Source of the DNA: Alkalidesulfovibrio alkalitolerans DSM 16529
Lineage (GTDB): Bacteria > Desulfobacterota > Desulfovibrionia > Desulfovibrionales > Desulfovibrionaceae
Length of the DNA: 64,000 nt
Direction: 5' to 3'
NCBI RefSeq assembly: GCF_000422245.1
Contig: NZ_ATHI01000027.1
Coordinates: forward strand, 124,001-188,000
Shown here: in pieces, positions 27,600 through 36,861 of the stretch
How positions within the stretch are numbered: position 1 is the first letter of the stretch
Layout of the letters: every line of letters begins with the position of its first letter
Translations under genes and position numbers: made by a program
Notes under the pieces: model-generated
Database searches by the model: none
What the model was told of the DNA's origin: nothing
Seen by the model: only the letters and a program-made list of their open reading frames with translations

Positions 27600-28262
27600 T
27601 CACCACGGCCCCACCTGCCGCTTGCCGAAATCGCTGCCCGTCGCCGCCCGCGAGACGAAGAACAGCGCCATGTGCGAAAGCTTGGTGAAGGGAATGGCGA
27701 TCAGCAGTGCGCAGGCGCTGGTCACGTGCAGGGTCAGCATGGTCGGGTAGTCGCCCCACTGCCGGTGCGCCGCAAGGCCCGTGACCAAAGGCAGGGCCAC
27801 GAGCGCGAGCACGATCAGGTCGCTTGGCCTGCTCAGCCCCTTGACCGGCGGATGAAAAAGCCGCCTGGCCGCGAGAAAGGCCACGGCCGCAATGGCCGTC
27901 ACGGTCAGGACGTCGGCCAGGGAATCGGAAATGGTCGGCCAGGAGAGGCCCCACCACTGCTCCACGAGCACCACGTGGCCGGAAAGGAAGAACGCGGTCA
28001 GAAGCAGCGGAACGTGCAGGGCGAACCCCGCCGCCGTGGTCCAGGGGCTGGTCCTGGCCGTGCGGTTCAGCGGCAGCAGGAAGCGCGCGATGGAGGCCAG
28101 GGCCCAGCCGGTGCGAAAATCAGGCGGCAGGTTCCGGGCGGCGAGCCTGGCCTTCTTGCGGTAGCGCCACAGGCGCAGCGCGAGGCCGATGATCAGGACG
28201 CCGAAGGCGGCGCGGGCCAGCGGCCCCACGGCGAATTCATAGAACTCGTGCATGGTGGTCAT
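27600..28262 (-). CDS. NarI/DsrM/TmcC-like cytochrome b membrane subunit
   Basis: 220 residues from the ATG at 28262, which overlaps the stop of the cytochrome gene (ATGA). Five or six hydrophobic segments: AAFGVLIIGLALRLW, GFALHVPLLLTAFFLSGHVVLV, LTVTAIAAVAFLAA, LIVLALVALPLVTGLA, TLHVTSACALLIAIPFTKLSHM. His residues near segment ends (LHVP, SGHVV, LHVT, KLSHM) could ligate two b hemes, as in NarI and DsrM. It should link periplasmic cytochrome c to the cytoplasmic Fe-S protein encoded next, moving electrons across the membrane or through menaquinone. Confidence 0.8.
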   Translation of the reverse strand: MTTMHEFYEFAVGPLARAAFGVLIIGLALRLWRYRKKARLAARNLPPDFRTGWALASIARFLLPLNRTARTSPWTTAAGFALHVPLLLTAFFLSGHVVLVEQWWGLSWPTISDSLADVLTVTAIAAVAFLAARRLFHPPVKGLSRPSDLIVLALVALPLVTGLAAHRQWGDYPTMLTLHVTSACALLIAIPFTKLSHMALFFVSRAATGSDFGKRQVGPW

Positions 28263-28690
28263 GGCTTGGCCTCCCCGCTGTCGCGCACGTGGCACTCGCC
28301 GCACATCACGGGCGCGGCGGGCGAGGCCACGCCCTTAGCCTCGTGGCAGCCCATGCACTGGCCGTGCATGGCGCGGCGCAGCCCGAGCCTGCCGCCGTCG
28401 GCCGCATCGTGGCAGGCCGAACAGGAGGTCTCCATGCCGAGTTCCCAGACGTTGGTCCCGTTCTCGTAGAAATGGTGGCAGTCGGTGCACTCGGCCCGAT
28501 CCATATGCTTCTCGTGCATGAAGAACACGCCGGGCCGCTGGCGCGGGGCAAAGGCCGGGTCGGCCAGGTACATGGTCTCGTCCTGGGCCGAGGCCAAAAG
28601 CGCGCCGCCCAGAAGGCAGGCCAGCGCCGCCAGGACGGCGGCCACGGTCCGTCCATACTGAAAACGTGCGCGGGGATATGTGCGTCTCAT
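28259..28690 (-). CDS. tetraheme cytochrome c3-type protein
   Basis: 143 residues from the ATG at 28690. An export signal ([24 protein letters not shown]) is followed by four heme-binding motifs: CTDCH, CSACH, CMGCH and CGECH, with extra His (FFMHEKH) for distal ligation. This is the size and heme number of class III cytochromes such as TmcA of sulfate reducers, which accept electrons from periplasmic hydrogenase or formate dehydrogenase. First gene of a three-gene operon with the membrane b subunit and the Fe-S selenoprotein. Gene order differs from the tmcABCD order I know and no tmcD-like gene follows. A longer upstream frame is rejected because it has no signal peptide at its start. Confidence 0.87.
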   Translation of the reverse strand: MRRTYPRARFQYGRTVAAVLAALACLLGGALLASAQDETMYLADPAFAPRQRPGVFFMHEKHMDRAECTDCHHFYENGTNVWELGMETSCSACHDAADGGRLGLRRAMHGQCMGCHEAKGVASPAAPVMCGECHVRDSGEAKP

Positions 28691-28889
28691 CTCGAAAGCG
28701 ACCTTGCAGGTTATGGTAAAGCCCCGGAGCAGCCTGTCCAGGGGGCAGCGGTCCACATACCCTACTCGCGTATGGCCCGCAATGGTCTCGACGGCGCAGC
28801 GCGGGAACATCCAAAAGCCAAGCATCGGGATTTCGCCCTGTACAGCGCCGCCCGCTCCGGGTAGAAAAGCCACCGCGAGGACACCGGCA

Positions 28890-29699
28890 ATGCTGTTTCA
28901 GCCCAACATAGACCCCGTGGCCGTGCAACTCGGCCCGCTAGCCATCCGCTGGTACGGCCTGATGTATCTGGTCGGCATCGGCGGCGGCTGGCTCCTTGGC
29001 CGCATGCGCGCCAAAAAGCCCGGCTCGCCCGTCACGCCCGCGCAGGTGGACGACCTGATCTGGTATCTGGCGCTTGGCGTGCTGCTCGGCGCGCGCGTGG
29101 GCTACATGCTCTTCTACGACTTCGCGGCCCTGTGGCAGGACCCCTTGCGGCTCTTCGCGGTCTGGCGGGGCGGCATGTCCTTCCACGGCGGCCTTCTGGG
29201 CACGGTGCTCGGCATGTGGTGGTTCGCCCGCAAGCACCGCGTCCCCTTCTTCGCGGTCACGGACTTCGTCTGCCCGCTCGCGCCCATCGGCATATTCTTC
29301 GGCCGCATCGGCAACTTCATCAACGGCGAACTCTGGGGACGGCCCACGGACCTGCCCTGGGGCGTGATCTTCCGCGACCCCCTGGCCGGGCTCATGCCGC
29401 GCCATCCCTCGCAGCTCTACGAGGCGGCGCTCGAAGGGCTGTTGCTCTTCGTGGTGCTGTGGTGGTGGTCGGCCAAGCCCAGGCCCATGAAGAGCGCCTC
29501 GGGCCTCTTCCTGATGATCTACGGCGCGTCGCGCTTCGCCGTGGAGTTCGTGCGCGAACCCGACGCGCACCTGGGCTATCTGGCTTTCGGCTGGCTGACC
29601 ATGGGCCAGGCTCTCTCCCTGCCCATGATCCTCTTCGGCCTGTGGCTGTGGCGCACGGCCCTGCCGCCCGCGTCCGCCCCGGCCGGCCGCAGGGGCTGA
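28890..29699 (+). CDS. lgt: prolipoprotein diacylglyceryl transferase
   Basis: 269 residues with about seven membrane spans. The Lgt signature [20 protein letters not shown] lies around residues 140-160 and is followed by RHPSQLYEA; an early IRWYGLMY and [11 protein letters not shown] are also family hallmarks. It transfers diacylglycerol from phosphatidylglycerol to the lipobox Cys of lipoprotein precursors in the inner membrane. Start is the ATG at 28890 (MLFQPNIDP...). It diverges from the cytochrome operon across about 200 bases. Confidence 0.95.
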   Translation: MLFQPNIDPVAVQLGPLAIRWYGLMYLVGIGGGWLLGRMRAKKPGSPVTPAQVDDLIWYLALGVLLGARVGYMLFYDFAALWQDPLRLFAVWRGGMSFHGGLLGTVLGMWWFARKHRVPFFAVTDFVCPLAPIGIFFGRIGNFINGELWGRPTDLPWGVIFRDPLAGLMPRHPSQLYEAALEGLLLFVVLWWWSAKPRPMKSASGLFLMIYGASRFAVEFVREPDAHLGYLAFGWLTMGQALSLPMILFGLWLWRTALPPASAPAGRRG

Positions 29700-29830
29700 G
29701 CACGACACGAATACGAGGCTTTCTGGACGGCCTCGAAGCAAGTCCTTTTTTTCTCAAGCAGCTTCTGCTATACGAAAGCCAGGCGGGGGAGCACGACTTC
29801 CCGACGCACGCCAGTCAAGGAGACACGAGC

Positions 29831-31150
29831 ATGACGCAGCCCTTCAAGGATGCCGTCGCCATCTGCAAAACCATACTGCGCAACGGGTACGACGCCTACG
29901 TCATCAACGCCCGCTTTCAGCAGGAGCTGGAGCGACTGGACGGCGAACGCGAGGTGGACATCGCCACGGACATGCCCTGGGAGGAGTTGGTCAAGATATT
30001 CCCCAACGCAGGCACCTCGGACCTGCCGGGCGAGATCGCGGTCATCAAGGAGGGCGGAACCAAGTTTCTCTTCCATGAAGTGAACCAGCTCGAAACCGCG
30101 CACCCCGAAGCCCTGCTTGTGCGCACCACCGCCCGGCTCGAATCGCGCATGGCCCTGCGCCGCAAGGACAAGACGAGCTTGGCCTGCCCCTACATCCCCA
30201 AGGCCGCCGACCTTTACGAAGGCTTCGCGGACATGAGCGAGGGCCGCATCCGGCTCACGGGCGAACCCACCCTGACGCTCAAGCGCAACCTGCTCTACGG
30301 CGTGCGCGCCCTGCGCTTTGCGGCCAACTATGACCTGCCCGTCGAGGAGAACACCTGGGTGGCCATCGTGCGTTCGGCCCAGCGCATCCTGGACTACGTG
30401 CCGCCCTCGGACATCATGGACGAATGGCGCAAGGTCGAGGCCGAAAACCTGTGGAAGTTCGTGCAGTTGCTCTTCGATTCCATGCTCCTGCACGGCCTGA
30501 TCCCGCAGATGGCCGCGCTCACGCGTGTGCGCCACATCAAGAACGCCGCCGGCGCGGAGGAATCCGTCTTCGAACACACCATCGAGGTCATGCGCCGCTA
30601 CCCCGAGGAGTTGCCCTACGACTGGTACGGGGTCATGGCCTGCCTGTTCCATGACCTGGGCAAACTCTTCACGGCCGAATACTTCGACGGCAAGTGGCAT
30701 TTCCACCAGCACCACCGCGTGGGTGCACAGGTCACGCGCAAGGTGCTGACCGGCCTGCGCCTGCCCAACGAGGACGTGGACCTCATCTGCCATCTGGTGC
30801 GCCACCACATGCGCTTCCAGTACATGCTCACCGAGCGCGGCGCGCGGCGCTTCATGGCGCTGGAGGAATATCCCAGGCTGGTCGAGATGAGCCGCGCGGA
30901 CATCAAGGCGCGCGAGGGCAACTACACCAACTTCAATCATAACCTGAAGATGCTGGAAAAGGCCAAGACGCCCGAGGAGATGTCCGAACCGCTGCTCAAC
31001 GGCAACGAGATCATGGACTTCACGGGCCTGCCGCCCAGCCCGGCCATCGGCATGATCCGCGACGCGCTGCTCAAGGCCCAGATCGAGGGCAAGGTTTCGA
31101 GCGTGCCCGAAGCCGTGGAGTTCGTGCTCAACTACAAGAAGTCGCTCTGA
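29831..31150 (+). CDS. CCA-adding-enzyme/poly(A)-polymerase-like protein with HD domain
   Basis: 439 residues. The N-terminus resembles a class II nucleotidyltransferase head (GYDAYVINARF...REVDIATDMPWEEL), but the usual GG and DxD pair are weak: G-Y-D replaces GG-x-VRD, while DIATD is kept. RRKDKTSLACPYIP and LKRNLLYGVRALRFAANY correspond to the motifs after the head. The C-terminal half is an HD domain, MACLFHDLGK, with paired His HQHHRVG and RHHMRF. It may be a divergent tRNA nucleotidyltransferase or a phosphohydrolase that has lost transferase activity. A TGCTATACG extended -10-like element lies at 29766-29774. Confidence 0.78.
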   Translation: MTQPFKDAVAICKTILRNGYDAYVINARFQQELERLDGEREVDIATDMPWEELVKIFPNAGTSDLPGEIAVIKEGGTKFLFHEVNQLETAHPEALLVRTTARLESRMALRRKDKTSLACPYIPKAADLYEGFADMSEGRIRLTGEPTLTLKRNLLYGVRALRFAANYDLPVEENTWVAIVRSAQRILDYVPPSDIMDEWRKVEAENLWKFVQLLFDSMLLHGLIPQMAALTRVRHIKNAAGAEESVFEHTIEVMRRYPEELPYDWYGVMACLFHDLGKLFTAEYFDGKWHFHQHHRVGAQVTRKVLTGLRLPNEDVDLICHLVRHHMRFQYMLTERGARRFMALEEYPRLVEMSRADIKAREGNYTNFNHNLKMLEKAKTPEEMSEPLLNGNEIMDFTGLPPSPAIGMIRDALLKAQIEGKVSSVPEAVEFVLNYKKSL

Positions 31151-31164
31151 CCTTCGGGCCTCGT

Positions 31165-31290
31165 GCAGGCCGCCCCAAAGGCACCGTCTGCCGCGTTGCC
31201 GCGAAAGCGCCGATCCCTCGCGTATTGGTAATACGCGTCGGGCCCGGCGCTTTCTTGCGCCTTGCATCCGGCACATTTGGAGCGGCCTGC
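31165..31290 (-). repeat. repeat A copy 3 (complete)
   Basis: 126 bases with ends GCAGGCCGC and GCGGCCTGC. The centre is CGCGTATT-GGT-AATACGCG and the middle arms are GCGCCG and CGGCGC. It begins 14 bases after the preceding stop and is nearly identical to copy 4. Confidence 0.88.
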
Positions 31291-31312
31291 GAAACGAGGC
31301 TTGTCACCAGCT

Positions 31313-31428
31313 TGCCTGGAGGAGGCGCTGCCTCCTCCAGACCACAACCGCCAGGGAACGATGTTCCCTGGACCCTGGATTCGCATCGAAACCATCGTCG
31401 GTAGAGCCGACGACGGTGCGGCGGCGGG
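31313..31428 (+). repeat. repeat B copy 1 (complete)
   Basis: Contains TGGAGGAGGC-GCT-GCCTCCTCCA, a perfect 10-bp hairpin, then CCAGGGAAC-GAT-GTTCCCTGG, a second perfect hairpin, then a conserved tail ending GGTGCGGCGGCG. The same order occurs at 47290-47402 and, split, at 31676-31942. Confidence 0.8.
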
Positions 31429-31504
31429 GTCGAAGGGGCTTCGGCTTGACACCGAGCCCGGCCTGCCGCATTTGCCATGGGACGAGCTTCCCAAGGAGGA
31501 CAAC

Positions 31505-31675
31505 ATGGAAGAGAAAGTTCTGAAAGCCATGCAGGACGCCGGAAAGCCGGTGCGCCCCGGAGACATCGCCAAGGCCCTGGGCGTGGATTCCAAGGAGGTC
31601 TCCAAGGCCATCGACGCCCTGAAGAAACAAGGCAAGGTCATCTCGCCCAAGCGCTGCTTTTATTCCCCTGCCTAG
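31505..31675 (+). CDS. small winged-helix DNA-binding protein
   Basis: 56 residues. KVLKAMQDAGKPVRPGDIAKALGVDSKEVSKAIDALKKQGKVISPKRCFYSPA is read as one complete winged helix: helix 1, the turn PGDIAKALG, recognition helix SKEVSKAIDALKKQG and the wing KVISPKRCF. AAGGAGG sits at ideal distance before the ATG, so this start is firm although the frame is open further up. A TTGACA at 31446 is a possible -35 box with a poor -10. The gene is framed by direct copies of repeats A and B. Target unknown; the single Cys in the wing could be redox-sensitive, which is a guess. Confidence 0.8.
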   Translation: MEEKVLKAMQDAGKPVRPGDIAKALGVDSKEVSKAIDALKKQGKVISPKRCFYSPA

Positions 31676-31721
31676 CCTGCCTGGAGGAGGCGCTGCCTCC
31701 TCCAGACCTCCTCCGCCAGGG
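31676..31721 (+). repeat. repeat B copy 2, left part
   Basis: Begins at the stop of the small winged-helix gene and has the perfect TGGAGGAGGC/GCCTCCTCCA hairpin and CCGCCAGGG. Here the repeat is broken off by repeat A copy 4; its right part resumes at 31880. Confidence 0.8.
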
Positions 31722-31723
31722 TC

Positions 31724-31849
31724 GCAGGCCGCCCCAATAGCACCGTCTGCCGCGTTGCCGCGAAAGCGCCGATCCCTCGCGTATTGGTAATACGCGTCGG
31801 GCCCGGCGCTTTTTTGCGCCTTGCATCCGGCACCTTTGGAACGGCCTGC
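31724..31849 (-). repeat. repeat A copy 4 (complete), also terminator-like
   Basis: 126 bases, ends GCAGGCCGC and inverted ACGGCCTGC. AAAGCGCCG (31763-31771) pairs with CGGCGCTTT (31804-31812) around the central hairpin CGCGTATT-GGT-AATACGCG, and six T follow the stem on the plus strand. It can thus end transcription of the small winged-helix gene. It is inserted inside repeat B copy 2. Confidence 0.88.
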
Positions 31850-31879
31850 GCACCGGACTCTCGAATGCTTGACCCAAAG

Positions 31880-31942
31880 TTCCCTGGACCCTGGATTCGC
31901 AGCGAAACCATCACTGGCAGAGCCGACGCCGGTGCGGCGGTG
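31880..31942 (+). repeat. repeat B copy 2, right part
   Basis: TTCCCTGGACCCTGGATTCG through GGTGCGGCGG matches the right half of repeat B copy 1 almost base for base. Its left half lies on the other side of repeat A copy 4. Confidence 0.78.
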
Positions 31943-32003
31943 AAACGCCCCAGACCCGGCTTTCCCGAAGCCGTCGCAGACGGCTTCGGGAACCGCAGGG
32001 GGG

Positions 32004-32052
32004 CCGGGGGGATGATCCCCCCGGCGGGCGCGGGGCAGAGCCCCGCCCGCGC
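32004..32052. repeat. two adjacent strong GC hairpins
   Basis: CCGGGGGGA-TGA-TCCCCCCGG (32004-32024) is a perfect 9-bp hairpin. It is followed at once by a second hairpin with inner stem CGGGGC-AGA-GCCCCG (32031-32045). No T-run follows. The remaining ~120 bases up to the Rrf2 gene hold another hairpin, CCGTCCAG-AAAGG-CTGGACGG, at about 32116-32136 and the operator listed next. Confidence 0.75.
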
Positions 32053-32170
32053 AACAATCACGGGATTTTCACGCCCCGCCTGAGCCTGCCAGAGCCCGCG
32101 CAAACACGTCGTTTTTCCGTCCAGAAAGGCTGGACGGCCATTCACAAACCTCGGCTTCTCGTTTAGGAAG

Positions 32171-32196
32171 AAGTCATTGCCGGATCAAAATGACTT
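32171..32196. promoter_or_regulatory. candidate operator of the Rrf2 regulator
   Basis: AAGTCATT-N10-AATGACTT is a perfect 8+8 inverted repeat with a 10-base spacer, ending 21 bases before the rrf2-family ATG. Rrf2-family proteins commonly bind dyads in their own promoter region, so autoregulation is likely. Confidence 0.6.
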
Positions 32197-32217
32197 GCCC
32201 GGAACCAGGAGCCAAAG

Positions 32218-32652
32218 ATGAAGTTATCCACCCGTAGCCGATACGGCACGCGCATGCTGCTCGACATCGCCCTGCACGGCGACAACGGCCCGGTCACGGT
32301 CATGGACATCTCGGGCCGCCTCGACCTGCCCGTTAAGTACCTGGAAAAGCTCGTCAGGCTCCTCAAGAAGGGCAAGTACATCAAGAGCAAGCGCGGCCCC
32401 AAGGGCGGCCACGTGCTGGCCAAGAGCCCGGACGAGATCACCATCGGCGCCATCGTGCGTGATCTGGAGGGCGGTCTGGACCTGACCGACTGCCTGAGCG
32501 GCAAGAACCCCTGTCCCAAGCTCGACGCATGCAGCACCCGCAAGGTCTGGGCGGCAGCCACCAAGGGCATGCTGCGCGAGCTCGACGCCCTGACCCTGCG
32601 CGACCTGATAAACGACGCCACGGCCGAGGCCGAATCGAACTGCCGTATCTAG
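32218..32652 (+). CDS. Rrf2 family transcriptional regulator
   Basis: 144 residues. MKLSTRSRYGTRMLLDIALH and the winged helix DLPVKYLEKLVRLLKKGKYIKSKRGPKGGH are diagnostic of the Rrf2 family. Cys92, Cys99 and Cys105 have spacing C-X6-C-X5-C, close to the C-X5-C-X5-C that holds a [2Fe-2S] cluster in IscR, so a cluster or other redox sensing is plausible. The next gene is the HtrA protease, same strand, 82 bases on. Not linked here to isc or suf genes. Confidence 0.88.
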   Translation: MKLSTRSRYGTRMLLDIALHGDNGPVTVMDISGRLDLPVKYLEKLVRLLKKGKYIKSKRGPKGGHVLAKSPDEITIGAIVRDLEGGLDLTDCLSGKNPCPKLDACSTRKVWAAATKGMLRELDALTLRDLINDATAEAESNCRI

Positions 32653-32734
32653 CCTCGCCCTTGTGCATCGCAGGCCGGGTCCGTCCTTCTCACGCCCATT
32701 TGCCTTGCGACTGCAAAGGCGATATGCAGCGGGC

Positions 32735-34117
<1,383 letters not shown>

Positions 34118-34121
34118 AACC

Positions 34122-34853
34122 ATGCGCCGGGCAGTACTCTCCGACATCCACGGCAATCTCGGGGCCCTGCGCTCCGTGCTGCGCGACGTCGAACGCGCGG
34201 GCGCGGACGAGATCATCACCCTGGGCGACAACGTGGGCTACGGCCCCGATCCCGACGAGGTCGTGCAGGAACTCGCCGCGCGCGGCGCGACCTCCTGCCT
34301 TGGCAACCACGAGCAGGCGCTCCTTTTCACGGACGAGGCCATGAGCCTCAACCCCCATGCCCTGCACGCCCTGGAGCGCACGCGCGAGTTGCTCTCGCCC
34401 CAAAGCCTGGAGGAAATTTCGCGCATGCCGCGCGTGGTCATCCGGGGCGGGGCGCGTTTCGTGCATGGCGCGCCGCCCGACCTGGTCACGACCTATCTCT
34501 TCCAGTTCAGCCGCGAGGGCCGCCTGGAGGAACTGTTCGGCCGTTTTCCCGAGGAATTGTGCTTTTGCGGCCACACGCACGAGTTGCGCATCTTCACCTT
34601 CGACGGCGGCGAGGTGCGGCGCTACCGGCCCGAGCCGGGAGTCTTTCACCTTGCGCCGGACGTGCGCCACATAATCAACTGCGGCTCCGTGGGCCAACCG
34701 CGCGACGGCGACCGGCGCGCCAAGTGGGTGCTGTGGGACCACCAGGCGCGCACCGTGGACTTCCGGTTCGTGGAATACGACATCGACCCGGTGGCCCGTC
34801 GCATCCTGGCGCGCGGCTTGCCGCGCATGTACGCCGACAGGCTTTACGGCTGA
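34122..34853 (+). CDS. calcineurin-like metallophosphoesterase
   Basis: 243 residues. Metal-binding motifs in order: SDIHGNLGAL, LGDNVGYGPDP, CLGNHE, VHGAPPD and CGHTH, the two-metal site of the MPE superfamily (YfcE/MJ0936-like). It would hydrolyse a phosphomonoester or diester in the cytoplasm. Next to a Ser/Thr kinase, but MPE sequences of this type are not clearly protein phosphatases, so opposing roles are only a possibility. Gap to htrA is 4 bases. Confidence 0.88.
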   Translation: MRRAVLSDIHGNLGALRSVLRDVERAGADEIITLGDNVGYGPDPDEVVQELAARGATSCLGNHEQALLFTDEAMSLNPHALHALERTRELLSPQSLEEISRMPRVVIRGGARFVHGAPPDLVTTYLFQFSREGRLEELFGRFPEELCFCGHTHELRIFTFDGGEVRRYRPEPGVFHLAPDVRHIINCGSVGQPRDGDRRAKWVLWDHQARTVDFRFVEYDIDPVARRILARGLPRMYADRLYG

Positions 34854-34868
34854 CCAGGGAAAGTTTCC

Positions 34869-36242
34869 ATGCGCAGGATCGGGAAATACGAGATTCTGGG
34901 CCTTCTGGGCCGGGGCGGCATGGGCCGCGTCTACAAGGTGCGCCTGCCCGTGGCCGGACGCATGCTGGCGCTCAAGCTCCTGGCCCCGGACGAGACCCTG
35001 ACCGCGATTCTGGGCGAGACCGAGGTACGGCGGATGTTCACCGAGGAAGCCGCGCTCATCGGCGGACTGCGCCATCCGCGCGTGGCCGCGGTCACGGACT
35101 TCGACCACGACGCGCGCGGCCGGCCCTTCTACTGCATGGAGTTTTTCTGCCGCAACCTGGGCGTGATCCTGGGCGAGTCCTACCGCGCCGAGGAGCCCGC
35201 GCGGGCCCTGCCCGTGGAGACGGCCGCGCGCTTGGCCCTGGAGACGCTCGACGGCGTGGCGCTTTTGCACGCCAAGGGGCTTTTGCACCGCGACCTCAAG
35301 CCCTTCAATGTCATGCTCGACGACGAGGAGCACGCCAAACTCATCGACTTCGGCCTCTCGGCCAGGCGCGGCGAAAGGCGCGCCACGCCCGGCGGCCTGG
35401 CCATCGGCACGCCCTTTTACACGGCCCCCGAGCAGGAAACCGACCCGGACAGCGCCACCGAACGCTCGGACCTCTTCTCCGTGGGCGTGATCTGCTGGCG
35501 GATGCTCACGGGCCGCCTGCCCGGCGAGCGGGCCGACGAGCGCCGCAAGCCCTCGTCCCTGGCCCCGGAGCTTTTCCATGCCTTTGACGAATTCCTGCCG
35601 CGCGCGGTCCATCCCGAGCCGGAACGGCGCTTTTCGAGCGCCGAGGACATGCAGATGGCCCTTTCCGACGCCCTGGACGACTGGCGTGCGGCCATGCGCG
35701 GCGCGTGCTCCCTGGCCGAGGAGGAGCCGCTTCGAGCCGACGCGGCGAACGTGCGCCCGCGCGAGACCCCGCGCAAGGTCGCGGCCTCCGAGGCCAGCCA
35801 GGCCTTTCCCCTGGACAGCCTGTGGCGGCCCCTGCCCGGACCAATACCCGAACTGAAGCTTTTGCGCCGCGACGGCGCGCGGCTGGTCGTTGACGCGGCC
35901 AACGGCCTGTGCTGGCAGCAGGGCGGCAGCCCGCAGCTTCTCACGCGCTTTGAGGCCGAAGAGTACTGCGCCAAACTAAACGAGACGCGCTTCGCGGGCC
36001 GTTCGGGCTGGCGGCTGCCCACAGTGGAGGAGCTTTGCCTCATCATCCGGCGCGGCGACGGGGCCGACGCCTACTGCGCCGATCCGCTCTTCGACCACCG
36101 CCAGAAGCGGCTGTGGAGCGCGGACGCCAAATCGGGCCGCGCCTCATGGTGCGCCGACGCTGTGCTCGGCCACGTGACCCACATGGACAACGACTGCCTG
36201 GCGCACGTCAGGGCCGTATGCCGCACGGACGGCCCCGCGTGA
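34869..36242 (+). CDS. Ser/Thr protein kinase with C-terminal DUF1566 domain
   Basis: 457 residues. Kinase domain (~1-275): glycine loop GRGGMGRVY at 14-22, Lys36 in LALKLL, HRDLKPFN, DFG and APEQ all present, so it should be active. After a linker of ~50 residues, the last ~130 residues are DUF1566: LVVDAANGLCWQQGG, GWRLPTVEELCLI, LWSADAK and HVRAVCR. No membrane segment, unlike PknB. The DUF1566 tail may recognise a target or ligand. Its stop overlaps the GTG of the next gene. Confidence 0.87.
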   Translation: MRRIGKYEILGLLGRGGMGRVYKVRLPVAGRMLALKLLAPDETLTAILGETEVRRMFTEEAALIGGLRHPRVAAVTDFDHDARGRPFYCMEFFCRNLGVILGESYRAEEPARALPVETAARLALETLDGVALLHAKGLLHRDLKPFNVMLDDEEHAKLIDFGLSARRGERRATPGGLAIGTPFYTAPEQETDPDSATERSDLFSVGVICWRMLTGRLPGERADERRKPSSLAPELFHAFDEFLPRAVHPEPERRFSSAEDMQMALSDALDDWRAAMRGACSLAEEEPLRADAANVRPRETPRKVAASEASQAFPLDSLWRPLPGPIPELKLLRRDGARLVVDAANGLCWQQGGSPQLLTRFEAEEYCAKLNETRFAGRSGWRLPTVEELCLIIRRGDGADAYCADPLFDHRQKRLWSADAKSGRASWCADAVLGHVTHMDNDCLAHVRAVCRTDGPA

Positions 36243-36850
36243 CCTGTCGCCGCTGCGCCGCCTGCTGCCGTGCGGCAGGCCCGGCCCTGCACGAGCAGGA
36301 TCTGGACCTCGTTGGAACGGCCTTCGCCCTGGCCGATCTCATGACCCTGCGCGCAGGCGAGCCCGCCTTCGACCAGCCCGCTCAGGCCGTGCGGCCCCTT
36401 GCGGCCGAAATCGTCAAGCTCGCGAGCCTTAATCCCGAGGCCGGGCGCTGGGACTGCATCTTTCTCACGGAACAAGGCTGCGGCATCTACGCCTCGCGGC
36501 CGCTCGAATGCCGACTGCTCGACTGCCGCGACACCTCGGCCCTGGAAAACGCCTACGCCTCGGGCCGTCTGACGCGGCTGGACATTCTGCCACCCGAAAG
36601 CGCCCTGGCCGAAATAGTGCGCCTGCACGAGGAACGCTGCCCCATGGCCGAGGCCCTGGCTCTTTCGCGCGAGCACGGCATGGCGCATGCCCTCCTCGAC
36701 GAGATGCTGGCCTTCGACCGCTCGCTGCGCGCGACCCTGGCCGAACGCGACCTCTCCCCGCCGCTCCTGCGCTTCCTGCTCGGCCGACCGCTCGACGCCG
36801 TGCTGCGCGCGGCCCAAACCGCCCCCGGCGCATTCGCGGCAAGGCCGTAG
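36239..36850 (+). CDS. YkgJ-family cysteine-cluster protein
   Basis: 203 residues from the GTG at 36239, which overlaps the kinase stop as GTGA. CRRCAACC near the N-terminus and CGIYASRPLECRLLDC around residues 80-95 are the Cys clusters of the YkgJ/UPF0153 family, believed to bind Fe-S or zinc. The C-terminal ~80 residues are helical and unassigned. An in-frame ATG at 36218 is possible, but lies further inside the kinase gene. Function unknown. Confidence 0.8.
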   Translation: MTCRRCAACCRAAGPALHEQDLDLVGTAFALADLMTLRAGEPAFDQPAQAVRPLAAEIVKLASLNPEAGRWDCIFLTEQGCGIYASRPLECRLLDCRDTSALENAYASGRLTRLDILPPESALAEIVRLHEERCPMAEALALSREHGMAHALLDEMLAFDRSLRATLAERDLSPPLLRFLLGRPLDAVLRAAQTAPGAFAARP

Positions 36851-36861
36851 TCACATATTTT

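Noticed and set aside
31165-32060. A CRISPR array or integron in the repeat-rich kilobase
   Set aside because: The repeats are long palindromes of two families with irregular spacing, not short direct repeats with equal spacers, and no cas or integrase gene is present.
34122-36242. Phosphoesterase and Ser/Thr kinase as a matched kinase/phosphatase pair
   Set aside because: The phosphoesterase has the YfcE/MJ0936-like small-molecule pattern and lacks protein-phosphatase (PPP) signatures such as GDxVDRG; neighbourhood alone is weak evidence.
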